Positions 55,069-63,772 of a stretch of 64,000 bases of DNA are shown piece by piece; position 1 is the first letter of the stretch; every line of letters starts with the position of its first letter. A program made the translations under genes and the position numbers. Below the pieces are notes generated by a model. It was not told the origin of the DNA. It made no database searches and saw only the letters and a program-made list of their open reading frames with translations. Source of the DNA: Myxococcales bacterium. Lineage in GTDB: Bacteria; Myxococcota_A; Polyangia; Polyangiales; GCA-016699535. The stretch lies in contig CP064980.1 in assembly GCA_016699535.1 (NCBI GenBank), positions 496,001 through 560,000 of the forward strand. The letters are read 5' to 3'.

Positions 55069-56268
55069 TTATTGAGTTTTTCGGCCGATTTGAAGTAAAG
55101 GCTGTGCGGTGGGTTTGGCGGTAATCCAAGAATGGCGTGCTCGAAGCTGCTTGTCCTCGGACATGAGATGATCCTCAACACACTCGATAAGCTCGTTAGT
55201 CCGCTGTTTAAAGGGCCCTGTAACGGCTTCCGAAAGGACTTGCCCGTCTTTCACCAATCGAAACTTCTTGTTTTTAATCAATTGATATTCTGTAAGCGCC
55301 TTACGACAAGCTTCAAGATAAGGACCCAATGCATCACCGTTTTCAGCCAGTGCTGATGCATAACAACGCTTGCAATAGTGACGTAGATCGCAATCCCGGC
55401 AACCGTGAATATCCGCCCAACGCAGAGAGCGAATAAACTTTACTTCACTCCCCTCAGCATAGACATCCGACAATCGATCTTGCCTTGCATCACCTAGAGG
55501 TACCTGCAGTTGTGTGCAAGGCCGAATCTCTCCGTTCGCTTCAATATGCACGCTTTGCTGACACGCTCCACAGGGCGCGTGTGTGATCGGAATATGTCGA
55601 TCCTGAGCAGCAGTGCCCCGTGCCTTGCGAAGTGCGATGATATCTTCATGGTCCAAGTCATGCTCCGAAGGAGCACGATCCCCATCTTCCCGTGCCGAGA
55701 TCCCTTCACCCACCATATGCCTTGCACCCAACGACTCTACAAGCTCGACATACGATGCGTAGTCATGGACGTTTTCCTTCATGGCCGGTGTTTTGACCAA
55801 AGTCGAAACCTTTTCGGCCACTAAGTAACGAATCGCATCCACCGTTTTATTCCAAGAACCTTTTACACCTGTAATTGTATCGTGCTTTTGAGCATCGGGC
55901 GAATACAAACTGATCTGAACTTCATGCACCGCTAGCTTAGCAAACTGTTTCGCCATGGACTGATCCACTCGCAATCCGTTTGTAAAGATCGTTACACAAA
56001 ACTGTTTTGCACGGGCGTAGGCAACAAGTTCTAAAAAATCCTTACGTAGCGTGACTTCGCCGCCTGATAGAGTTAAAAACAGCACGCCCAGCTCAGCTAA
56101 CTGATCCATCAGCTGCTTCACTTCCAGAGTATCCATCTCGCCTTTTTGTCCGTGAATCTGATAGCAATGCACACACACTTCGTTGCATCGATCAGACAGC
56201 TCCAACATCGCCGAAAGCGGCGAGGAACGTCTGACTTGGCGTTGTACAATGTCTTTAGCGAGAGCCAT
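55069..56268 (-). CDS. Radical SAM/SPASM peptide-modifying enzyme
   Basis: 399 residues. The radical SAM cluster motif is CNEVCVHC (Cys28, 32, 35), followed by the GGE motif LTLSGGEVTLR. The C-terminal SPASM region has Cys in HAPCGACQQ, IRPCTQL, GCRDCDLRHYCKRCYAS, enough for one or two extra [4Fe-4S] clusters. SPASM enzymes modify ribosomal peptides (thioether, C-C or decarboxylation) and typically need a PqqD-like protein, which is encoded ten bases upstream. The candidate substrate is the 55-mer at 52276. Product chemistry cannot be predicted from sequence. Confidence 0.92.
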   Translation of the reverse strand: MALAKDIVQRQVRRSSPLSAMLELSDRCNEVCVHCYQIHGQKGEMDTLEVKQLMDQLAELGVLFLTLSGGEVTLRKDFLELVAYARAKQFCVTIFTNGLRVDQSMAKQFAKLAVHEVQISLYSPDAQKHDTITGVKGSWNKTVDAIRYLVAEKVSTLVKTPAMKENVHDYASYVELVESLGARHMVGEGISAREDGDRAPSEHDLDHEDIIALRKARGTAAQDRHIPITHAPCGACQQSVHIEANGEIRPCTQLQVPLGDARQDRLSDVYAEGSEVKFIRSLRWADIHGCRDCDLRHYCKRCYASALAENGDALGPYLEACRKALTEYQLIKNKKFRLVKDGQVLSEAVTGPFKQRTNELIECVEDHLMSEDKQLRARHSWITAKPTAQPLLQIGRKTQ

Positions 56269-56277
56269 GATAGAATA

Positions 56278-56571
56278 CTATTTAGAGCTTTGAGTCCCCA
56301 GGTCCAAAGCCCCGAGCTTATGAAGTTCCGACACAAACGCCAAAACATCCGAACTAAGTTGCTCAATGGTGACATCATATTCTGGGGCAAGCAAGTCGAT
56401 GATTTCACCGATGCTTCGGCCATCCGCCATCTGCCAGACCCTAGACCCTAAGGGGTTGAGTACGTGCACCTTTTTCTCATCGATGACCACAATCACACTC
56501 TTGCCATCGTATTGTCGTGCTGCTACGCGGAAAGACTGCTTGATCGTTGTTTGATTGTTTATGGTATCCAC
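56278..56571 (-). CDS. PqqD-like peptide chaperone (RRE)
   Basis: 97 residues beginning with GTG directly after the HprK-like stop. The core VIDEKKVHVLNPLGSRVWQM then DGRSIGEIIDLL has the PqqD-fold pattern (a short strand pair, helix with W, helix). PqqD-like proteins bind the leader of a precursor peptide and present it to the radical SAM partner. Gene order HprK-like, PqqD-like, radical SAM is conserved in RiPP loci. Good fit by length and pattern, though PqqD proteins are divergent. Confidence 0.82.
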   Translation of the reverse strand: MDTINNQTTIKQSFRVAARQYDGKSVIVVIDEKKVHVLNPLGSRVWQMADGRSIGEIIDLLAPEYDVTIEQLSSDVLAFVSELHKLGALDLGTQSSK

Positions 56572-57417
56572 TTATTTTTCACTCGCTCTGTTTTCAAGAA
56601 GTGCACGGTGACTTCTTTCAAGCACTGTCTCTATTTCCGCAACTTCTGTCGTCTGAGTCAAGTCATCCAATGCCTCAAGCAACGAGCCTGCATTCTCTGT
56701 TGCTAATTCAGTCAATACGTTTTGTTGCAAAAGCATCGCCTGCCGAAGCCTTTGCATGTCGTGTATTTGACTCGTACTGCCCTGACGCACACCGTAGATT
56801 GCCCTTAAAGGAAGATGTATATTGCCGCAAAAAGGCTGCTGCAATGCCTCTTTTTCCCCACCCGGCAAAGCCCAAGCGACCCAAGCATGCTGGTCTCGAA
56901 TGAGAGCAACACGGTCCACTACAAACCACGGCAATTCACTTAGATTGGCCGCGGTCGTTTTACCCGCACCGGAAGGCCCGACAAAAAGCACAGCCGTGCC
57001 TTGGCATTCAATGCCGGCAGCGTGAAAAATCAACGCATTTGATCGTCGTAAGATGGCAATTGCGATTGCAATCAGTCCATCAACAAATGCGGCGAGATTG
57101 CACTCGACTGTCATCTGCGCATCAAAGATCACCTCAGATTTCAAAGACATTGATACCTGTGCCCCACCCCAAACGCCTTGACCTTGACTACCTTGCCACT
57201 GCCATTGTGGGGCATCCGTGCGAAGGACAAAAATGCCATCTTGAAAACGCAGATGGACATAAACATCGCCCAATACTTCTTCTCCGCTTATCTCGCCCGT
57301 GCAATCTTTGAGCATGCTTTTTTCTAACAAAAACTGACTTTGGAACTTTTTGTCGAGGTGAAAACGCAAACCCGCGAAAGCAAAACTCCATAACTCTTTT
57401 TCGTCTGCAGTGCTCAA
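56572..57417 (-). CDS. HprK-related ATPase/kinase-like protein
   Basis: 281 residues. The C-terminal half begins ALIFHAAGIECQGTAVLFVG then PSGAGKTT (Walker A, residues 147-155), the usual opening of HprK-related kinases found next to PqqD-like proteins in RiPP loci. A DRVALI stretch may be the second acidic motif. The true HPr-kinase capping His-containing loop was not recognised. It probably phosphorylates or uses ATP to act on the peptide or a carrier; this is inferred from family position. The stop is directly followed by the PqqD start. Confidence 0.8.
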   Translation of the reverse strand: MSTADEKELWSFAFAGLRFHLDKKFQSQFLLEKSMLKDCTGEISGEEVLGDVYVHLRFQDGIFVLRTDAPQWQWQGSQGQGVWGGAQVSMSLKSEVIFDAQMTVECNLAAFVDGLIAIAIAILRRSNALIFHAAGIECQGTAVLFVGPSGAGKTTAANLSELPWFVVDRVALIRDQHAWVAWALPGGEKEALQQPFCGNIHLPLRAIYGVRQGSTSQIHDMQRLRQAMLLQQNVLTELATENAGSLLEALDDLTQTTEVAEIETVLERSHRALLENRASEK

Positions 57418-57425
57418 CGGATGAC

Positions 57426-58730
57426 CTAGATCACAATAGGGATGGTATGATCAACGACGAGATGATTCTCTGCATCTTCCAAAGCTGCATGTTCTTTTTC
57501 ACGTGACATTGCAAGAGCTTGCAGTTGTTGAAGAAGCTGAGCGTTGGACTGCATGATTTTTTCAAAGCTTTTTTTGCTTAATTCAAAGGCCAGCGTTGCA
57601 TGTTCTGCAACGACATCAGCGGTAATTTTTTTGCCTAAAACAAGGGCAATTTCTCCTATGACCTCGCCTGCTCCCAGGCGCGCCAGTTGCATGATCTCGC
57701 CATCCTTTGTCCGTCGAGTCACCTGCACCGCGCCGCTGGCAATGCAATAGAGGGCGTTTGGGTTTTCACCGGCCTTCAAGAGTGTTTGTCCCTGCTCGAA
57801 ACGGACTGCTTTAAACTTGGATAGCACTTCACCTTGATCGCGCAACGCGTGCAAAATAGGATTAAACACCAACAGATCGGCAAGCATGCGCCGGTGGCAA
57901 AAACTTCCCAAAGCCTCGGCAAGCTTTGCTTGCTTTGATATCTGCCTTTCAACTTGCTCACGTTGCAGCACGAGCAGTGAACAGGGTGATTTGCTGCGCA
58001 AGGTGCTGTACCTTGGTGCATCACTAGTAAGGACTTCTTGTCCCACTACCGAAGCCGCAGCAAGTTCGCGACTCAATCGGCGAGCTTGATGGTCTGTGCG
58101 GTAGTGCTCGAGCTCGCCATGAAGCAGGCAATACCATTCACTGCCATATGCGCCCTCGCTGAAAACATACTCATCCGCCCCGTAGTGACGCAGATGAGCT
58201 GAACTTAACAGAGCAGTAAACGATTGTTCATCAATCTCCGAAAACAACGGCAACATCGGCACACTGTCTTTCGAAGCTGGAAGGTCTTGCATCAGGAAAC
58301 TTTCCAATTGTTTCTCCGCTCGCCCAAACAACTGCTCTTCGTCAAGCTTGAGATCGCCATCAATGCTTTTACACGAAGTGGGCAAGGGCGGTGTCCACGA
58401 TTTTCGATCAAGCTTGGCCGATGCCGAAGAAAAAACAGCGGCAAGTTTCGAGAACTGGGGCTCGGGCGCTGCACCAAACTGCACGGCATACTCTGCAGCA
58501 AGCACGGCCAAGGGAAAATCACCAGCGCTCTGGCAGAGTTCTTGGACCTTAAGCAAGGCTGGCATCGCAAGAGCGCTGCCCTTTTTTCTGCCAAGCACCA
58601 GCGCCATCGTTAATACACAAAGTGGATGCTGTTGTTCGGTGTCGGTTTCTGGCAATGCGAAGCGCAAAGCCTCGAAAGGCTTAGATAGCAGCCAGGCCCG
58701 ATAAGCCCGATTCGCGGTTTCATAATTCAT
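57426..58730 (-). CDS. Double cyclic-nucleotide-binding-domain protein
   Basis: 434 residues. The N-terminal 150 residues look helical and repeat-like (LAVLAAEYAVQFG). Two cNMP-binding domains follow, about 160-262 (VFSEGAYGSEWYCLLHGELE) and 300-400 (TLLKAGENPNALYCIASGAV, VIGEIALVLGKK), the second with the stronger phosphate-binding-cassette pattern GEIAL. No catalytic, DNA-binding or membrane domain was found. First gene before the HprK-like gene (eight bases), so it may be an allosteric regulator of the modification machinery. Confidence 0.82.
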   Translation of the reverse strand: MNYETANRAYRAWLLSKPFEALRFALPETDTEQQHPLCVLTMALVLGRKKGSALAMPALLKVQELCQSAGDFPLAVLAAEYAVQFGAAPEPQFSKLAAVFSSASAKLDRKSWTPPLPTSCKSIDGDLKLDEEQLFGRAEKQLESFLMQDLPASKDSVPMLPLFSEIDEQSFTALLSSAHLRHYGADEYVFSEGAYGSEWYCLLHGELEHYRTDHQARRLSRELAAASVVGQEVLTSDAPRYSTLRSKSPCSLLVLQREQVERQISKQAKLAEALGSFCHRRMLADLLVFNPILHALRDQGEVLSKFKAVRFEQGQTLLKAGENPNALYCIASGAVQVTRRTKDGEIMQLARLGAGEVIGEIALVLGKKITADVVAEHATLAFELSKKSFEKIMQSNAQLLQQLQALAMSREKEHAALEDAENHLVVDHTIPIVI

Positions 58731-58807
58731 ACGGTATCCAACGAGTGCACAGAATAGCGCCGAATATTGTAAAAACTCAACGAGGTACAGTTAGATGCTT
58801 TGCTGGC

Positions 58808-60217
58808 TTATGGGGCTTCGCCGACAATTCGGGCCGTGGTCGCCGAGAAAGTCACCGCGGCAGGCACACCATCGGCGATGGCGGGATTCAGGGCACAATC
58901 GCCATTGGGATCGCTGCCATCGCCTTTGACTTCGCTTCCATCACCATCAAAGCAACGCGTGATAATCGCCTGGCATTGCCCATCACCTCTATCAATCTCA
59001 AAGCGCTCAAGTCCATCACCATCAATATCAACGTAGGCACTAAAACTTGTATCTTCAGTCATCTCAACGTTAGCAAGGCCAATGCGGTCACCAGTTAGCG
59101 CTACAGCTCCTGCCACGAGAATATCGGCCAAGGAGTAGGGTTGCTCATCGCGGCTTGCGCCATTGTCGCAACGCGTATCATCGCGGCTAAGAAAATTGAG
59201 CAACACCGAATCTTTTTGATCAGCTAGGCTGCGAATGGGCAGTACACCACAAAGCAAACCGTCTTCGAGGCCATTGACTTCGTTCTGATCATTGCGTGTT
59301 GTGGTTAAGTTCAAAAATGCACGCTCAAAATCCAAGCGAATGCTAATCGAAAGAATCGGAATGGTGAGCGACAAAAACTCAGGACCGCCGGATAACGCTC
59401 CATCCACAATACTTGCGTTAATAGACGCCTCTGGTCTGAGAGCTTCGTCAAAGAAACCCTTGGGATAAAGAAAAGGTGCATTGCCATCAAGATTACCGTC
59501 TGCAGTATCAACCCCATCGATGCCATTGAACAAAGCTAGCGCGAGTTCGCTGTCATTCAGCGCGCTTGGATCATCGAGGCCTAAGGCATGGAGCACAAAT
59601 AAAATTGAACTTCCCAAATAGCTTCCATCCGACTTTAAACCGCTGGTGTTAATTAACTGGAGGGGGTTATCGCCAAGTGCTCGCGCAAATGCGTTATCGA
59701 TCACACCATCGCCCGAGTAATCACAGCCAATTTCAGCGCTCGCAATTTGCAATGTATTAATAATGAAGCTGTGTTCTTTTAGACAATCTTTGCCGCAGCC
59801 ATCCCAAGGCGTGTTGTTATCATCCGTGCAACTAGCGTCGGCGGCGCCCTCGCTGCATACATCGCGCGACAAACAATCTTGCGCGCAGTAATCCTGCCCG
59901 TCGCACACTTCACCCGCAGCAAGATCGCGCAGACCGTTGCCGCAACTCTCCGTTCGAGAACAGTTTGCTATACAACCATCTCCGGAAAGAGTGTTGTGAT
60001 CATCACAGGCTTCCTCCCCCTCTACTTCGCCATTGCCGCAATAGTCTTCATAAAGGCAAAGTGCGCTGCAACCATCACCATCAAGCGTGTTACCGTCATC
60101 GCAGGATTCGGTGGGTTCAAGTACAGAATTGCCACATTTTTGGCTAAACGAGCTGCTCGAACCACCGCAGGCCAGCAACAGGGGACATCCTACGAGAAAG
60201 AAAAAACGAAACTGCAT
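58808..60217 (-). CDS. DUF4215-repeat lipoprotein
   Basis: 469 residues. Lipobox LLAC, then three to four Cys-rich repeats of the form CGNGxVExGExCDDGNTxxGDGCxxxC (CGNSVLEPTESCDDGNTLDG, CGNGEVEGEEACDDHN, CGNGLRDLAAGEVCDG), the myxobacterial disintegrin-like repeat. The remaining 300 residues are beta-rich, with Asp-rich calcium-loop-like parts (DIDGDGLERFEID) and no known catalytic site. 77 bp upstream of the cNMP gene on the same strand, so possibly part of the same unit, but no coupling is visible. Confidence 0.82.
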   Translation of the reverse strand: MQFRFFFLVGCPLLLACGGSSSSFSQKCGNSVLEPTESCDDGNTLDGDGCSALCLYEDYCGNGEVEGEEACDDHNTLSGDGCIANCSRTESCGNGLRDLAAGEVCDGQDYCAQDCLSRDVCSEGAADASCTDDNNTPWDGCGKDCLKEHSFIINTLQIASAEIGCDYSGDGVIDNAFARALGDNPLQLINTSGLKSDGSYLGSSILFVLHALGLDDPSALNDSELALALFNGIDGVDTADGNLDGNAPFLYPKGFFDEALRPEASINASIVDGALSGGPEFLSLTIPILSISIRLDFERAFLNLTTTRNDQNEVNGLEDGLLCGVLPIRSLADQKDSVLLNFLSRDDTRCDNGASRDEQPYSLADILVAGAVALTGDRIGLANVEMTEDTSFSAYVDIDGDGLERFEIDRGDGQCQAIITRCFDGDGSEVKGDGSDPNGDCALNPAIADGVPAAVTFSATTARIVGEAP

Positions 60218-60328
60218 GCGACTCCTTGATTCAAGAAGGCTACTGTAGTGGACAGATGCCCCTTCGGCCAGGCAAAATCGCGTAGTCTCGTTTTAATAGC
60301 TTGACGCATCGCGTCGGCAGAAAGCCCC

Positions 60329-61429
60329 ATGAACGCAAAGACCACTATTCCTTTATGTAAACCGCTTCTCGAAGAAGAAGAATGCTCTGCTGCGCTTACG
60401 GTTCTTAAAAGCGGCATGCTCGTGCAAGGCGAGCAAGTGGCGCGCTTTGAAGCTAAGAGTGCTGAACTGCTAGAGCAGGCTCATATCGTCGCTTGCTCCA
60501 ACGGCACCAGTGCTCTGTACCTCGCGCTAAAAGCGCTGGGCATAAAAAAGGGCGATGAAGTGTTGTGTCCTGCGCTCACCTGGCCAAGCCCTGCCAACGC
60601 GATCGCGCTTTGCGGAGCAACCGTTGTTCTGGTCGATGTCGACCGAAAAAGCTGGAACATGGATCCGGCAAAAGTTCCAGCAGCGCTCTCAGCGCATACC
60701 AAGGCTGCCATTGTCGTGGATCAATTCGGTATGCCAGCGGACTACGATGCTTTGGAAGATGCGCTCGGGGATATCCCACTCGTAGAGGATGCAGCGTGCA
60801 GCTTGGGCAGCTCCTACCGAAACAAAGCTTGTGGCAGCTTAGGCAGCATTGCAACGGTCAGCTTTCATCCACGTAAGATTGTAACCACCGCAGAAGGCGG
60901 GCTTTGTGCAACCAACCGCGGCGAGCTCGCCACACGAATGCGCACCCTGCGTAATCACGGGCAAAGCCGTCCTGGCGAATTTGAAATTTTTGCTCACAAT
61001 TTTAGACTGACTGAAATGGCAGCGGCTATTGGATCGGCACAGTTGGACCGCCTCGGCTTCATCGTTGATAAGCGCCGAAGTCTTGCTCTGCGTTATAAAG
61101 AAAAATTGCCCAAGCTTACCTGGCAGCATGAAGATTCAGCAGCCAAAAGCAACTACCAAACCATGGGCTTTATCGTCGATGAATCAGATCATCCAAGCCC
61201 AGAAGCGATCATCAGCGCGCTGACTCAAAGCGGTATTCAAGCGGGAAAACTGAGCTACGATCTATCAGCCCTCTCTTCGCTCGAAGGTCATCGACGCATC
61301 CCGACAGCGATTAAAGAAGCAAGCCGCATCGCAGCGCAGGGCCTGGCCCTGCCTCTGTATCCGCAAATGACGACACCGGAGCAAGATCGCGTTATAAATG
61401 CACTCAATGATATTATAGGATTGAGCTGA
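60329..61429 (+). CDS. DegT/DnrJ/EryC1-family sugar aminotransferase
   Basis: 366 residues, PLP-dependent. The N-terminal IPLCKPLLEEEECSAALTVL and SNGTSALYLALKALGI, the phosphate-binding loop, and the catalytic Lys in SFHPRKIVTTAEGGL (near 185) are all typical. The family makes aminosugars of O-antigen, capsule or antibiotics from keto-sugars. Start ATG with no strong ribosome site. Its stop overlaps the ABC gene start (TGATG). Confidence 0.9.
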   Translation: MNAKTTIPLCKPLLEEEECSAALTVLKSGMLVQGEQVARFEAKSAELLEQAHIVACSNGTSALYLALKALGIKKGDEVLCPALTWPSPANAIALCGATVVLVDVDRKSWNMDPAKVPAALSAHTKAAIVVDQFGMPADYDALEDALGDIPLVEDAACSLGSSYRNKACGSLGSIATVSFHPRKIVTTAEGGLCATNRGELATRMRTLRNHGQSRPGEFEIFAHNFRLTEMAAAIGSAQLDRLGFIVDKRRSLALRYKEKLPKLTWQHEDSAAKSNYQTMGFIVDESDHPSPEAIISALTQSGIQAGKLSYDLSALSSLEGHRRIPTAIKEASRIAAQGLALPLYPQMTTPEQDRVINALNDIIGLS

Positions 61430-62208
61430 TGAGTGAAGAGCAGAACGAACACGTCCTGGACGTAAAAAATCTTTACAAAACATTTCACATTGGTTTTTTT
61501 CGCAAACGTGTTGAAGCCGTGCGCGGCATGAGTTTTGAAGTCAAACAAGGTGAAGTGCTTGGCTTGCTTGGACCCAATGGCGCAGGCAAAACCACCACCA
61601 TCAAAAGCACCTTGCAGCTTATTGCTCCGAGCAGCGGTGAGATTCGCTTGTTTGGACAGGATGCCAGCAACGTCGCCCTGCGAAAACGTATCGGCTACTT
61701 GCCAGAAAACCCCTACGTCTATCAATATTTGCGGCCCATGGAGTTTTTGGATTTGTGCGGACGACTCTCTGGAATGAGCGGAAAAAAACGCACACAGCGC
61801 GCCGAAGAGCTCATTGAAAAAGTAGGCTTAACGCATGCCATGGATCGTTTTATTGGCAAGTTTTCTAAAGGCATGCTGCAGCGCATCGGTATCGCGCAAG
61901 CCCTTTTGCACGATCCTGAGTTTTTGATTTTGGATGAGCCGATGAGTGGTCTTGATCCCATTGGCCGCGCCGATGTGCGTGGCATAATTCAAGAACAGCA
62001 CCAAGCCGGCAAAACCATTTTGTTCACCAGTCACATTCTTAGCGACGTCGAAGCGCTTTGCGAACGCGTCGTCATCATGAACCAAGGCAAGCTTGCCATT
62101 GAAGGCAAACTCAAGAATCTACTTGATTCCGAGCAACGCCACTCCCTTGAAGCCATCTTCGTCCGCGAGACCCGCAAAGATGACAAAATTGTCGTTAAAA
62201 ATGCATAA
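61429..62208 (+). CDS. ABC transporter ATP-binding protein
   Basis: 259 residues. Walker A GPNGAGKTTTIKS (near 48), Q-loop, signature KFSKGMLQRIGIAQALL, Walker B FLILDEPMSGLDP and the H-loop His in TSHILS are all complete. The signature reads SKGM rather than SGGQ, common in the CcmA/GldA subgroup. Such proteins drive two-gene exporters for lipids, polymers or drugs, but no permease gene follows on this strand; the next gene is convergent. TGATG-coupled to the aminotransferase. Confidence 0.88.
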   Translation: MSEEQNEHVLDVKNLYKTFHIGFFRKRVEAVRGMSFEVKQGEVLGLLGPNGAGKTTTIKSTLQLIAPSSGEIRLFGQDASNVALRKRIGYLPENPYVYQYLRPMEFLDLCGRLSGMSGKKRTQRAEELIEKVGLTHAMDRFIGKFSKGMLQRIGIAQALLHDPEFLILDEPMSGLDPIGRADVRGIIQEQHQAGKTILFTSHILSDVEALCERVVIMNQGKLAIEGKLKNLLDSEQRHSLEAIFVRETRKDDKIVVKNA

Positions 62209-62232
62209 AACATGCCAATTCTGTCATGTTTT
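62207..62232 (+). terminator. Candidate terminator after the ABC gene
   Basis: AAAACATG (62207-62214) and CATGTTTT (62225-62232) form a perfect 8-bp stem with a 10-base loop, ending in TTTT. It overlaps the stop codon of the ABC gene. AT-rich, so a weak intrinsic terminator or operator. Similar TGGCATG-type motifs occur near 4833 and 13107. Confidence 0.4.
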
Positions 62233-62275
62233 ACGCAAATTCATGCCATTTTAATTTCATCGTAGGCCGTGAGTG

Positions 62276-63427
62276 CTAGTCCCTAATCGGATACAGCGCA
62301 TCGCAGGCACGAACGGCGTCGTGAAGCGCGATGTCAGGATAGCTGGACCTCCCTGCCTCGACGCGTTCCAAGTTCTTGAACAATGCCGCCAAGTAACATT
62401 GATAGAAATTCAAAGCGATGGTCATTTTATCGATGAGCTCTTGTAGTTCTTTTGCAAGCTCCGCTCCTATATTGTTAGCAAGATTTTCTAAGATTCGAAT
62501 GTAGTCCCTGATGGCTGCAATCAATTTTTGAGCCCACACAATGGATGCTTGTGCTTCACATGCTTTATCTCCAGCACACTTGCGCCCCGCGCTTTTGTAT
62601 TCCTGGGGCAAGCTGTTTAGTTTTTCGGTATGACCTTGAGAGGCTTTCTCCCAGGGTTTGCCATAGATGGCAGCAACCAGGATCGTTTGCGCTGCAAGAG
62701 CTATCAGTTGATTAAAGAGCTGCACTTTAACTTCCGCCGTAAATGCGATACGGGGCTCGGCATAGGGATCGCTCAGTTGCACTGCAATTATAGACTGCCG
62801 ATACGCTTCAGCAGAAAGCATCTGATCAAACCAGAGCCCGAGCTCATCCAAGGATTCGGGCAAAGTTGCTTGGCTTGGGATAAGGCCTACAAGTTCTGCT
62901 AGACCAAGCCAAAATGTTTTCAAGCTCTCTTCATCGACACTGTTTGCAGTATACATCGCGCTGTTTGCATCAAGCATAGCGCTAAAAATCTCTGGAACTG
63001 CTTGGCTAGCAAGCTCAACAAAGTATTCATCACGGCTCACCACCAAACCTTGCTCGTAAGCCTGCTGGTAGCTGTATTCGATCCACGAACCATCGATCGT
63101 CGCACCACCTTGCCACCAATTGGCAAACTCTTCAGAAACGATGCCTTTTAGAGCGCTCAGCCTTGCTTGATTGTACTGCGCTGTTTCACCGGCGAGGTAG
63201 ACCATGCCATAACCCGCGGCGATTACGGCTGCAAAGCCAAGCACTGTCATCCCACCTGCGATGATCGCTCCTGTTTCAACAATGGGCTCGATGATCAAGG
63301 CTGCCGCCATGGACTCATCATCGGAACTCTCCGTTGCGCTGCTTCCATTGTACGCGCTGCAGCTCGCAAGTGAGGCGATAAGTACCGTGACTAGCGCGCC
63401 GTTAATTGTCCTCGAAACAAATGTCAT
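62276..63427 (-). CDS. Helical lipoprotein of unknown function
   Basis: Start at the ATG giving MTFVSRTINGALV and a lipobox LASC; a TTG four codons upstream is less likely. 383 residues. A hydrophobic Gly-rich segment (about 50-75) is followed by long helices (Ala/Glu/Leu/Gln-rich) to the end. Four Cys in the C-terminal half. In overall style it resembles the helical lipoprotein at 14036, but I cannot claim homology. Convergent with the ABC gene. Confidence 0.6.
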   Translation of the reverse strand: MTFVSRTINGALVTVLIASLASCSAYNGSSATESSDDESMAAALIIEPIVETGAIIAGGMTVLGFAAVIAAGYGMVYLAGETAQYNQARLSALKGIVSEEFANWWQGGATIDGSWIEYSYQQAYEQGLVVSRDEYFVELASQAVPEIFSAMLDANSAMYTANSVDEESLKTFWLGLAELVGLIPSQATLPESLDELGLWFDQMLSAEAYRQSIIAVQLSDPYAEPRIAFTAEVKVQLFNQLIALAAQTILVAAIYGKPWEKASQGHTEKLNSLPQEYKSAGRKCAGDKACEAQASIVWAQKLIAAIRDYIRILENLANNIGAELAKELQELIDKMTIALNFYQCYLAALFKNLERVEAGRSSYPDIALHDAVRACDALYPIRD

Positions 63428-63772
63428 AGAAGCTTCCAAAGCAAAAGTTATGGATGCATGGAAGAGTGCAAGCGCTATGCCAAATCACATTCCATCGACC
63501 ATGCTTAGAAACCGCTGTTTTCATTCGTGAATTGGCTTTTTGCGACTCACCTGCACTTAGCTTTACCGACCTATGGACTCAGGACCACAGACCCCGCCTA
63601 TTTTTGAGACGTAAGAGAATTGCTTTGTGTTTCATTCGTAATTTCAAAAGCTTGAATGTGCCACCTTCAGTTTTGATGGGGACGCCACGGTGTTTCCTTC
63701 CGATGCACGAGCTAGCAAAGAGTTCTTCTTTTACGCGGCCGAATTTTTGTGCTAATTTGTGCGTTTCAAACC
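63428..63772. other. Divergent intergenic region without a gene
   Basis: 345 bp between the helical lipoprotein start and the Ser/Thr kinase start. No ribosome site, small ORF or hairpin that I would trust was found. It should hold promoters for both genes. Confidence 0.4.
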
